Source: Clostridia bacterium
GTDB taxonomy: Bacteria > Bacillota > Clostridia > DUPQ01
Assembly: GCA_030592355.1 (NCBI GenBank)
Contig: JAUVJE010000157.1
Coordinates: forward strand, 1 to 5,516
Length of the DNA: 5,516 nt
Reading direction: 5' to 3'
Shown here: piece by piece, positions 1 through 5,516 of the stretch
Numbering within the stretch: the stretch's first letter is position 1
Layout: the number at the start of each line of letters is the position of its first letter
The notes under the pieces: generated by a model
What the model was told of the DNA's origin: nothing
The model's database searches: none
Seen by the model: only the letters and a program-made list of their open reading frames with translations
Program-made: the position numbers and the translations under genes

Positions 1-282
1 CCCCACGGCGAAGCGGTTGCAATAGGAATGGCAGTTGTAAATGGAATTTCAGAAAAAGCCGGAATAAGTCCCAAAGGCTCAACACAGAGGATAATTAATG
101 TTCTTATAAAAAACGGTTTACCTGTAAGTATGAAAACAACTTTAAACGAACTTGCTCCAATAATGAAAAGGGATAAAAAGAATTTCAATGGGAAACTAAG
201 TGTAGTTTTTCTTAAAAAAATCGGTGAGGCATCTATTCACACAATGACAGCTGATGAATTTTCCGCTATGGAGGTTCAGTAA
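1..282 (+). CDS. aroB: 3-dehydroquinate synthase, C-terminal part (5' end outside window)
   Basis: This is the last 93 residues of the enzyme that converts DAHP to 3-dehydroquinate, the second step of the shikimate pathway, using NAD+ and a divalent metal in the cytoplasm. Reading frame 1 is open from base 1 and begins PHGEAVAIGM. This is the HGEAVAxGM motif of the family, whose His is one of the three metal ligands (His264 in E. coli AroB). The later segments NGLPV and MKRDKK (near residues 40-43 and 55-60 of the fragment) match the GLP and RDKK blocks of the C-terminal helical domain, and KLSVVFLKKIGEA matches the conserved end of that domain. The missing N-terminal part would hold the NAD-binding fold and the other two metal ligands. 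The stop (280-282) lies 2 bases before the aroA start, and the aroA ribosome binding site lies inside this gene. The true start cannot be given; the ATG at 28 is internal. Confidence 0.96.
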   Translation, partial: PHGEAVAIGMAVVNGISEKAGISPKGSTQRIINVLIKNGLPVSMKTTLNELAPIMKRDKKNFNGKLSVVFLKKIGEASIHTMTADEFSAMEVQ

Positions 283-284
283 TT

Positions 285-1520
285 ATGAATGTTACGATAT
301 CACCGTCAAAACTCATGGGAGAAATGGTTGCACAGCCTTCAAAAAGTGATTCTCACCGAAAAATTATCTGTGCGGCTTTTGCATATGGGGAATCATCCAT
401 AGACAATATGGTTTTATCTGATGATATAAAATCAACCTTGCACGGTGTTGGATCAATGGGTTGTAAATATGAAATTAAAAACAGCGTATTATTTCCCGAC
501 AGACATGAACTTACTGTTACCGGATTGGGAGGATATGCTGAACCGGTAAGAAATATTGACTGCGGAGAGTCGGGTTCTACACTCCGTTTTATGACTATGG
601 CGGGAGCTGCTGCAGGTGGAAAAACAATACTTACAGGTAGTGGAAGACTACCTCAAAGACCTATGGGAGGAGCGCTTGAAATTCTTAAAGCCAAAGGGGT
701 TGAGTATTACCATCCGGACGATGGACGGATATTGCCGCTTGAGATTACCGGAGAGCTGTCTTCGGCAAAATATGATGTGGATTCTTCAATAACCAGCCAA
801 TATCTATCAGGATTGCTTATGGCATTGCCCGCTTTTTCTAAAAACGGGGTAATTAATGCTGTCGGAAATTTTGAATCAAAGGGTTATGTGGATATGACAA
901 TAAAGACCGTCGGTGAATTCGGGGTGACCATAACCGGTGACAACCCATATATAATACCGAGAAACAAGGGCTTGAGAGCTTGTGCGACCGGGATAGAAGG
1001 AGATTGGTCAAATGCTTCATATTATCTTGTTATGAATGCCATGGGAGCTAATCTTCGGATCAGTGGATTGGATATGGAGACAAAACAACCTGATGCGGTT
1101 ATCATAAAGCTTATAGAAAACATAGAAATGAATGATTCCGTCGAAATTAATGTATCTGAATGTCCCGATATAATGCCGTCAATTGCTGTACTGAGCGCTG
1201 CAAAAAGAGCAAAAGTGAAAATTACAGGGGGAAGGCGATTAAGAACAAAAGAAAGCGACAGAATAAAGGCAGTTTCAGAAGGATTGGCAAATTTAGGAGT
1301 CGAGACGCAGGAATTTAATGACGGAATCGAAATTTACGGGACCGGAAAGATTGGCGGAGGCGAAGTCAATGCGTGCAATGACCATAGGATAGCAATGGCA
1401 TTTTCATCGTTGTGCGTTGTTGCAAAAGGGGATATTATTATAAAAGGAGCAGATAGTGTAAGTAAATCGTATCCGTTGTTTTTTAGAGATCTTAAGATGG
1501 TTGGGGGAGTGATTTCATGA
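285..1520 (+). CDS. aroA: 3-phosphoshikimate 1-carboxyvinyltransferase (EPSP synthase)
   Basis: This 411-residue cytoplasmic enzyme transfers the enolpyruvyl group of PEP to shikimate 3-phosphate, step six of the pathway and the target of glyphosate. Family landmarks occur in order. PSKSDSHR near residues 18-25 gives Lys20, Ser21 and Arg25 (E. coli K22, S23, R27). GESGSTLR at 94-101 is the PEP/glyphosate loop, with Gly97 and Arg101 (E. coli G96, R100). RPMG follows at 125-128, and TSQYLSG at 170-176 binds shikimate phosphate. CPDIMP carries the catalytic Asp295 (E. coli D313). RTKESDR at 320-326 carries Lys322, Glu323 and Arg326. NDHRIAMAF starts at 365, and Lys394 in SVSKSYP corresponds to E. 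coli K411. No key residue seems missing, and the length is slightly below E. coli's 427. The ATG at 285 follows GGAGG (270-274) at 10 bases and 2 bases after the aroB stop. The 3' end overlaps aroC by 4 bases (ATGA). Confidence 0.97.
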   Translation: MNVTISPSKLMGEMVAQPSKSDSHRKIICAAFAYGESSIDNMVLSDDIKSTLHGVGSMGCKYEIKNSVLFPDRHELTVTGLGGYAEPVRNIDCGESGSTLRFMTMAGAAAGGKTILTGSGRLPQRPMGGALEILKAKGVEYYHPDDGRILPLEITGELSSAKYDVDSSITSQYLSGLLMALPAFSKNGVINAVGNFESKGYVDMTIKTVGEFGVTITGDNPYIIPRNKGLRACATGIEGDWSNASYYLVMNAMGANLRISGLDMETKQPDAVIIKLIENIEMNDSVEINVSECPDIMPSIAVLSAAKRAKVKITGGRRLRTKESDRIKAVSEGLANLGVETQEFNDGIEIYGTGKIGGGEVNACNDHRIAMAFSSLCVVAKGDIIIKGADSVSKSYPLFFRDLKMVGGVIS

Positions 1521-2593
1521 GTTCATTCGGGAAGAATATTAAAGTGAATATTTTTGGAGAATCCCATGGTGTTGCAATAGGGGTTGTTATTGAAGGATTA
1601 AAACCCGGATTTCCTTTGGATATGGAAAAAATTCAGGCTATGCTGGACAGACGGCGCCCGGGCCAGGGTAGATATGTAACCCGAAGGAATGAAGGCGATA
1701 TTCCGGAAATTCTAAGCGGGGTTTATGAAGGCAAGACAACAGGAATGCCCCTATGCGCAATTATAAGAAATAACGACGCACAATCGAAAGATTATAAAAA
1801 TTTAAGGATAATACCCCGTCCCGGACATTCGGATTACACGGCACATATAAAATACAATGGATTCAACGACATACGAGGCGGAGGAGCTTTTTCCGGAAGG
1901 CTTACCGCTCCATTGGTATTTGCGGGAGCGATAGCAAAAGATTTGCTTAGCAGGCAGGGAATAAAAATAGTATCTCATTTAAAATCAATCGGACCGGTTA
2001 CAGATGGTGATTTAAATGAAATTAAATATGAAAAAGAGCAGGAAGAGGCCATTCTTGCGAATATGCTGCCAATGATTGATCCCAATGAAACTGCAGCTGC
2101 CTTGAATGCGCTGAACACTGCAAGAATGGATCTTGATTCTCTGGGAAGCACTATTGCAACTGTTGTTTATAATGTGCCGGCAGGGATAGGGAATCCCGGT
2201 TATGAATCCCTTGAAAGCGTAATATCCGCAATTTGCTTTTCCGTACCGGGAGTAAAAGGGATAGATTTCGGGAAAGGTTTTAAACTAGCTTCTTTAAAGG
2301 GAAGCGAAGCAAATGATTCCTTCTATTATGATGGAGATAAGGTTAAAACCCGTACAAATAATATGGGAGGAATACTCGGGGGAATTTCCAACGGAATGCC
2401 TATAATTTTCAACGTATGCATGAAGCCTACATCCTCAATTTCTAAAAAGCAAGAAAGCATTAATCTAAAGACACAAGAAAGCGAAGAACTCGTTATAAAA
2501 GGACGGCATGACCCTTGCATAGGCATTAGGGCGGTTCCTGTTATGGAAGCATGTGCGGCATTAGCCATACTTGACCATATTTCGGAGGATTAA
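1517..2593 (+). CDS. aroC: chorismate synthase
   Basis: This 358-residue enzyme converts EPSP to chorismate by 1,4-elimination of phosphate, needing reduced FMN though there is no net redox change. It is the branch point for Phe, Tyr, Trp and folate. The three family signatures are present: FGESHG at 13-18 (catalytic His17), the central block RGGGAFSGRLTAP at 120-132, and GRHDPCIGIRAVP at 329-341 with Asp332. PGHSD (102-106) supplies the second conserved His, His104, and RRRPGQG (45-51) is the conserved substrate/FMN loop. The central block differs from the more usual SARETAxR form (see findings), a variation I believe is common in Clostridia. No flavin reductase domain is fused, so reduced FMN must come from another protein. 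The ATG overlaps the aroA stop (ATGA) and is preceded by GGGGGAG at 1503-1509, 7 bases upstream, which favours translational coupling. Length is normal for the bacterial monofunctional type. Confidence 0.97.
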   Translation: MSSFGKNIKVNIFGESHGVAIGVVIEGLKPGFPLDMEKIQAMLDRRRPGQGRYVTRRNEGDIPEILSGVYEGKTTGMPLCAIIRNNDAQSKDYKNLRIIPRPGHSDYTAHIKYNGFNDIRGGGAFSGRLTAPLVFAGAIAKDLLSRQGIKIVSHLKSIGPVTDGDLNEIKYEKEQEEAILANMLPMIDPNETAAALNALNTARMDLDSLGSTIATVVYNVPAGIGNPGYESLESVISAICFSVPGVKGIDFGKGFKLASLKGSEANDSFYYDGDKVKTRTNNMGGILGGISNGMPIIFNVCMKPTSSISKKQESINLKTQESEELVIKGRHDPCIGIRAVPVMEACAALAILDHISED

Positions 2594-3712
2594 ATGAACA
2601 GAATAGAAGAAAATAGAAAAAAAATCATATTGTTCGACAGGGAAATGACAGCTCTGTTTGAAAAGAGGATGTCTTGCGTACGTGAAATTGCCGTCGAAAA
2701 AGCGAAAGAGAATAAAAATATTTTTGACCCCAAAAGAGAAAGCAAAATAATAGAAAATGCTCTATCAGTACTATCAGACCAGACTTTGAAAAATTATACC
2801 GTTGAATTTTTCCGAGACATGATGGAAGTATCGAAAAAAATCCAAAACGACACAATACCCTTGAAAAGACAGCAAAAACCTATGGCAGTTTCAAAAGGCG
2901 GAAGGGCAGGTTACCAAGGAGCCGAGGGTTCTTATACAGAGCAGGCGTTTAGGTGGATTTATGGAGAAAAGGCGGAACCGGTAAGCTATCAGAAGGTAGA
3001 AGAGCTTTTCAATGCCATATCAACAGGTGAGCTTGAAAGCGGTGTGGTGCCTTATGAAAACTCGTCTACCGGCGGTGTGAATAACGTCACTGACATGATG
3101 AGAAATTATAATCTATTCATAAAGGCAGAAACCGAAGTGCGGATTGAGCACTGCCTGCTTGGTTTGCGCGGAACATTGTTAAAGGATATTGAATATGCAT
3201 ATTCGCACTCGCAGGGATTAAGTCAATGCACGGACTTTTTTGATAAAAATCCAAAAATTACGGAATGCTCCTACGCAAATACAGCGTTTGCAGCAAGAGA
3301 TGTAGCGAAGTGGGGGATAAAGGGAAAAGCAGCTATAGCGTCAAAAAGCTGTGCTTCTCTATATGGCCTTGATATTATCAGAGAAAATATTCAGGACAAC
3401 AACAGGAATAAGACGCGATTTATAGTTATCAGCGCAAATCAGGAACCGGTTGAAGATGCTGTAAAGACAAGTATACTTTTTACATCCAACCATACTCCCG
3501 GTGCATTATTTAAGATACTGGAACCTTTTTATGAAAATGAAATAAATATTACAAGAATAGAGTCCCGGCCAAACCCCAGGAGAAGTTTCGAATACTTTTT
3601 CTATCTGGATTTCAATGGCAGTACCGCTGATTCTGCAATAATGCAATCATTGGACAAGACCAGGGAATCATGCGGATACTTCAGGATTCTTGGTTCTTAT
3701 AAAATTATTTGA
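2594..3712 (+). CDS. pheA: bifunctional chorismate mutase / prephenate dehydratase (P-protein)
   Basis: This 372-residue fusion turns chorismate into prephenate and then phenylpyruvate, committing flux to phenylalanine. Residues 1-90 are an AroQ-type, all-helical chorismate mutase. All the active-site positions known from E. coli P-protein can be aligned: Arg8, Arg25, Lys36, Asp45, Arg48, Glu49, Ser80 and Gln84. After a Lys/Gln-rich linker (about 87-104) comes the prephenate dehydratase domain (about 105-280), with GYQGAEGSYTEQAF, VPYENSSTGGV (152-162), HSQGLSQC (205-212, usually HPQ) and the catalytic Thr-Arg-Phe at 274-276. Residues about 290-372 are an ACT domain with GAL (303-305) and ESRP (323-326), the elements that bind phenylalanine for feedback inhibition. 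Allosteric control by Phe is therefore expected, from family knowledge. The ATG follows the aroC stop directly, with GGAGG at 2584-2588. It resembles E. coli PheA (386 residues) in domain order. Confidence 0.96.
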   Translation: MNRIEENRKKIILFDREMTALFEKRMSCVREIAVEKAKENKNIFDPKRESKIIENALSVLSDQTLKNYTVEFFRDMMEVSKKIQNDTIPLKRQQKPMAVSKGGRAGYQGAEGSYTEQAFRWIYGEKAEPVSYQKVEELFNAISTGELESGVVPYENSSTGGVNNVTDMMRNYNLFIKAETEVRIEHCLLGLRGTLLKDIEYAYSHSQGLSQCTDFFDKNPKITECSYANTAFAARDVAKWGIKGKAAIASKSCASLYGLDIIRENIQDNNRNKTRFIVISANQEPVEDAVKTSILFTSNHTPGALFKILEPFYENEINITRIESRPNPRRSFEYFFYLDFNGSTADSAIMQSLDKTRESCGYFRILGSYKII

Positions 3713-3716
3713 GGTG
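3711..3716 (+). promoter_or_regulatory. ribosome binding site deciding the aroE start
   Basis: GAGGTG overlaps the pheA stop codon (TGA at 3710-3712) and lies just before ATG 3721. Its core GAGG is 6 bases from that ATG, an ideal distance. An in-frame TTG at 3709 would give a protein four residues longer, but it would have its own start inside this site and only weak purine-rich sequence upstream. Confidence 0.8.
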
Positions 3717-3720
3717 GAAT

Positions 3721-4509
3721 ATGAGACTGGCACTTATAGGCAGAAAACTTTCACATAGCTATTCTGCTTTTATACATGAATTGTTTTTTAACCTAACCGG
3801 CATCAAAGGTACTTATGAGCTTGTTGAAATTCCCAAAACACAGATGTTGGGAAAACGCATGGAATTTTTTGAAAAAAAAGGATATGATGGAATTAATGTT
3901 ACAATTCCTTATAAAAAAGATGTAATGAACCTTGTTGATTTTATCAGTCCTGAAGCCAAAGCCATTGGTGCGGTAAATACAATTCTGTTCAGGGATTCCA
4001 AGAGATATGCCTATAATACGGATTACTTTGGTTTTAAGAAGACACTGACAACCAGCGGGATAGATCCTGCGGGTAAAAAATGGCTTATTCTTGGTTTCGG
4101 CGGAGGGGCAAAAAGCGTTTTGGCTGTTTTAAGGGATATGAGTGCATCCGGCATATATATAACCCAAACATCAAAGACCGGCGAAGGAATCATCGCTTAT
4201 AACGATATAAGTAGTCTTGGAAATATATATGGTGTTGTAAATACAACTCCGGTAGGCATGTATCCGGAAGTAAATTTCAGTCCTTTAAATTACGAACAGC
4301 TAAAAGGATTTGAATGCGTTATTGATATTATATACAATCCTGTGCAAACGGTGTTTTTGCAGCATGCAGACAAAATTGGTATAAAAAACGTAAACGGACT
4401 TTATATGCTGGTGGCTCAGGCTGTAAAATCGCAGGAAATCTGGAATGACAGAAGATTTGACGACAATTTGATAGAAAGCATATATCAGGAACTGGAGAAA
4501 AAGATTTGA
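3721..4509 (+). CDS. aroE: shikimate dehydrogenase
   Basis: This 262-residue enzyme reduces 3-dehydroshikimate to shikimate with NAD(P)H, step four of the pathway. The N-terminal substrate domain has GRKLSHSYS (7-15), with Ser13 and Ser15 matching E. coli S14 and S16. It also has GINVTIPYKKD (57-67) with Asn59, Thr61 and the catalytic Lys65, then GAVNT (83-87), and NTDYFGF (99-105) with the catalytic Asp101. The Rossmann part starts LILGFGGGAKSV (122-133). VNTTPVGMYP (173-182) and NVNGLYMLVAQA (223-234, Gln233) complete the family pattern. The loop after the second strand reads TQTSKTG (148-154), not the NRT-x-R/K clamp that typically holds the NADP 2'-phosphate, so cofactor choice is less certain than usual (see findings). 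ATG 3721 is chosen over TTG 3709 because the good ribosome binding site serves ATG and the conserved motif begins at once after it. The gap after pheA is 8 bases, and the 3' end overlaps aroK by 4. Confidence 0.95.
   Translation: MRLALIGRKLSHSYSAFIHELFFNLTGIKGTYELVEIPKTQMLGKRMEFFEKKGYDGINVTIPYKKDVMNLVDFISPEAKAIGAVNTILFRDSKRYAYNTDYFGFKKTLTTSGIDPAGKKWLILGFGGGAKSVLAVLRDMSASGIYITQTSKTGEGIIAYNDISSLGNIYGVVNTTPVGMYPEVNFSPLNYEQLKGFECVIDIIYNPVQTVFLQHADKIGIKNVNGLYMLVAQAVKSQEIWNDRRFDDNLIESIYQELEKKI
4494..4497 (+). promoter_or_regulatory. ribosome binding site supporting the TTG start of aroK
   Basis: GGAG inside the last codons of aroE lies 8 bases before TTG 4506. No ATG or GTG is available at a comparable place. 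The next in-frame ATG (4530) falls inside the Walker A motif and would destroy the kinase, so this site effectively fixes the TTG start. Confidence 0.7.
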
Positions 4510-5003
4510 AGAATTTTATCATAATCGGAATGCCCGGTTCAGGAAAAACATCTATAGGCAGATTGGCTGCTAAGGAAATTGGACTTGATTTTATTGATTT
4601 GGATAAAATAATTGTTGAACAACATGGAAATATATCAGACATATTTGAAAAAGAAGGCGAGGATGCATTCCGCGATTATGAAACCGATATACTAAAAGCT
4701 TCTGTTTTAATACAAGGGAAAATGATATCGGCAGGCGGGGGAATTATTGAAAGAAAAGAAAACATTGATATTTTGAAAAAAAATACAGTCATTTTCATCG
4801 ACAGGGAACCTGATGATATTTTAAAAACGCTTGATTCTGATTCAAGGCCGTTATTAAAGGGGAAAAGAGAGCATATATTTGAATTGTACGAAAGACGATA
4901 CGGGAAGTATCTGGAGGCAATGGATTACCATGTGCTTAACAAAGGAACCAGTGCAGACTGTATTAATACAATTGTGCAAATAATTCAGAAAAACAAACTA
5001 TAA
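4506..5003 (+). CDS. aroK: shikimate kinase
   Basis: This 165-residue P-loop kinase phosphorylates shikimate with ATP to give shikimate 3-phosphate, the substrate of AroA in the same operon. The Walker A motif GMPGSGKT is at residues 8-15, with Lys14 and Thr15. DLD at 31-33 gives the Mg2+/shikimate-binding aspartates (M. tuberculosis D32 and D34), followed by Arg56 (Mtb R58) in EDAFRDYE. GGG at 77-79 is the shikimate-binding glycine loop. SRPLL with Arg114 is the LID arginine (Mtb R117), and ERRYGKYLEAMDY holds Arg131, near Mtb R136. All expected catalytic positions are there, and the length fits single-domain AroK/AroL. Translation starts at TTG 4506, which overlaps the aroE stop as TTGA, a variant of the ATGA coupling seen at aroA/aroC. 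Whether to call it aroK or aroL cannot be settled from sequence; aroK is the usual name in Firmicutes. Confidence 0.95.
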   Translation: MKNFIIIGMPGSGKTSIGRLAAKEIGLDFIDLDKIIVEQHGNISDIFEKEGEDAFRDYETDILKASVLIQGKMISAGGGIIERKENIDILKKNTVIFIDREPDDILKTLDSDSRPLLKGKREHIFELYERRYGKYLEAMDYHVLNKGTSADCINTIVQIIQKNKL

Positions 5004-5044
5004 AAGAATATAACACACTGATAGGGTATCAAAGGGAGTACAGT
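5004..5044 (+). other. 41-base spacer between aroK and the oxidoreductase gene
   Basis: This is the longest non-coding stretch in the window. It is AT-rich and shows no hairpin followed by a T-run, so there is no visible intrinsic terminator for the aro operon here. It holds a TATAAC (5009-5014) that could serve as a -10 box, but I found no convincing -35 at 16-18 bases. AAAGGGAG (5031-5038) is the ribosome binding site of the next gene, 6 bases before its ATG. Read-through transcription from aroK is therefore the simplest reading. Confidence 0.55.
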
Positions 5045-5516
5045 ATGAAAATTTTATTAATTGGAAGCGGCAACAGGGCGAAGGCATATGCAACTTATAT
5101 GAGCGAGGAAATAGCATATGTATGTGACCACGATCTTGAAAAAGCAGAAAAACTTATAAGTAAATTTTCTTTGAAGAATGCAAAAGCATTTCGGGATTAT
5201 AAAAAATGCAGAGAATTTGACGGGATTATTATAGCGGTGCCGGATTATGTTCATGAAGAAGTCTTTAACTGGGCTGTAGTGCAGGACGTTCCGATTCTCC
5301 TAGAAAAACCTGTTGCCGTTAGAAACGATTCCTTAAAAAACATGTTGGAAAAAGGATCTGCCGGGGATAAAAAAATAATATTGGGATTTACGCTTAGGTA
5401 CACGTTTATGTATAGGAAAATTCAAGAGCTTCTCAATGAAAAGGCAATTGGGGAAATTGTTTTGGTAGAAGCCAACGAAACACTGGATCCGCTGCATGCA
5501 GCTAAGTTTTTCAGAA
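5045..5516 (+). CDS. Gfo/Idh/MocA-family oxidoreductase, N-terminal part (3' end outside window)
   Basis: The frame is open from ATG 5045 to the window edge and gives 157 residues of a protein that in this family usually has about 330-400. Family members are NAD(P)-dependent dehydrogenases acting mostly on sugars, inositols or related polyols. The N-terminus is a Rossmann fold. KILLIGSGNRAKAYA (residues 2-16) is the dinucleotide loop, of GxGxxA rather than GxGxxG form. VCDHD (26-30) puts an acidic residue at the end of the second strand, which favours NAD. AVPDYVHEE (64-72) is the usual TP-N/D-xxH block, and LLEKPVA (85-91) contains the hallmark Glu-Lys-Pro with catalytic Lys88. From about 117, LRYTFMYRKI, IGEIV, EANETLDP and HAAKFFR start the C-terminal alpha/beta domain. 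The residues that would identify the substrate lie outside the window. It sits 41 bases behind aroK on the same strand, possibly cotranscribed; a role in aromatic synthesis is not shown. The substrate is unknown. Confidence 0.88.
   Translation, partial: MKILLIGSGNRAKAYATYMSEEIAYVCDHDLEKAEKLISKFSLKNAKAFRDYKKCREFDGIIIAVPDYVHEEVFNWAVVQDVPILLEKPVAVRNDSLKNMLEKGSAGDKKIILGFTLRYTFMYRKIQELLNEKAIGEIVLVEANETLDPLHAAKFFR

Noticed and set aside
2326..2568. Minus-strand open frame of 80 codons inside aroC
   Set aside because: It lies wholly antisense to strongly conserved aroC sequence, has no recognisable motif, and its hydrophobic look follows from the complementary codons.
2617..2624. Runs of eight A in pheA (2617-2624), aroE (3872-3879) and aroK (4776-4783) as possible slippage or phase-variation sites
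   Set aside because: All three frames are intact through the runs. Lys-rich genes in an AT-rich genome give such runs by chance, and no alternative product is apparent.
2625..2855. Minus-strand open frame of 76 codons inside pheA
   Set aside because: It is antisense to the chorismate mutase domain. The Phe/Leu-rich translation is what reverse-reading Lys/Glu-rich codons gives.
3709..3720. TTG 3709 as the aroE start, overlapping the pheA stop
   Set aside because: It would start within the ribosome binding site that serves ATG 3721 and adds only four non-conserved residues (MRWN).
4328..4642. Minus-strand open frame of 104 codons across the aroE/aroK junction
   Set aside because: It is covered by two clearly identified genes on the plus strand and has no family resemblance that I can see.
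4972..5014. Possible promoter before the oxidoreductase gene (TTGTGC at 4972, TATAAA at 4999 or TATAAC at 5009)
   Set aside because: The spacing is 21 or more bases for these pairs, which is outside the usual 16-18, and the -35 match is poor.
5057..5254. Minus-strand open frame of 65 codons at the start of the oxidoreductase gene
   Set aside because: It is a shadow of the Rossmann-fold coding sequence, whose motifs are clear on the plus strand.

Overview
The window is a compact, all-plus-strand block of aromatic amino acid genes from what looks like a low-to-moderate GC Firmicute, most likely of the class Clostridia. Base composition is roughly 40% G+C by eye. The clostridial assignment rests on strong GGAGG-type ribosome binding sites, a TTG start, lysine/isoleucine-rich proteins, and motif variants such as CGESGSTLRF in AroA and SGRLTAP in AroC. 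It is an inference from motif style, not from a database match.

Layout: positions 1-282 hold the 3' end of aroB (3-dehydroquinate synthase). Then come aroA (EPSP synthase, 285-1520), aroC (chorismate synthase, 1517-2593), pheA (fused chorismate mutase / prephenate dehydratase with an ACT domain, 2594-3712), aroE (shikimate dehydrogenase, best start 3721, ends 4509) and aroK (shikimate kinase, TTG start, 4506-5003). After a 41-base gap with no visible terminator, a Gfo/Idh/MocA-family NAD(P)-dependent oxidoreductase starts at 5045 and runs off the right edge.

How they work together: AroB makes 3-dehydroquinate, AroE reduces 3-dehydroshikimate to shikimate, AroK phosphorylates it, AroA adds the enolpyruvyl group, and AroC makes chorismate. 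PheA then commits chorismate through prephenate to phenylpyruvate, the precursor of phenylalanine. Two steps needed before chorismate are not in the window: DAHP synthase and 3-dehydroquinate dehydratase. The tyrosine-branch enzyme (TyrA) and the final transaminase are also absent. Genes overlap by 4 bases or are separated by at most 8, so one polycistronic mRNA with translational coupling is very likely. The promoter must lie upstream of the window.

This is a well-known kind of operon and nothing here is convincingly a new system. The points most worth a second look are the oxidoreductase directly behind aroK, the unusual cofactor loop in AroE, and the variant signature regions in AroC and AroA. 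No RNA gene, mobile element, CRISPR array or notable repeat was seen, and no gap between genes exceeds 41 bases.
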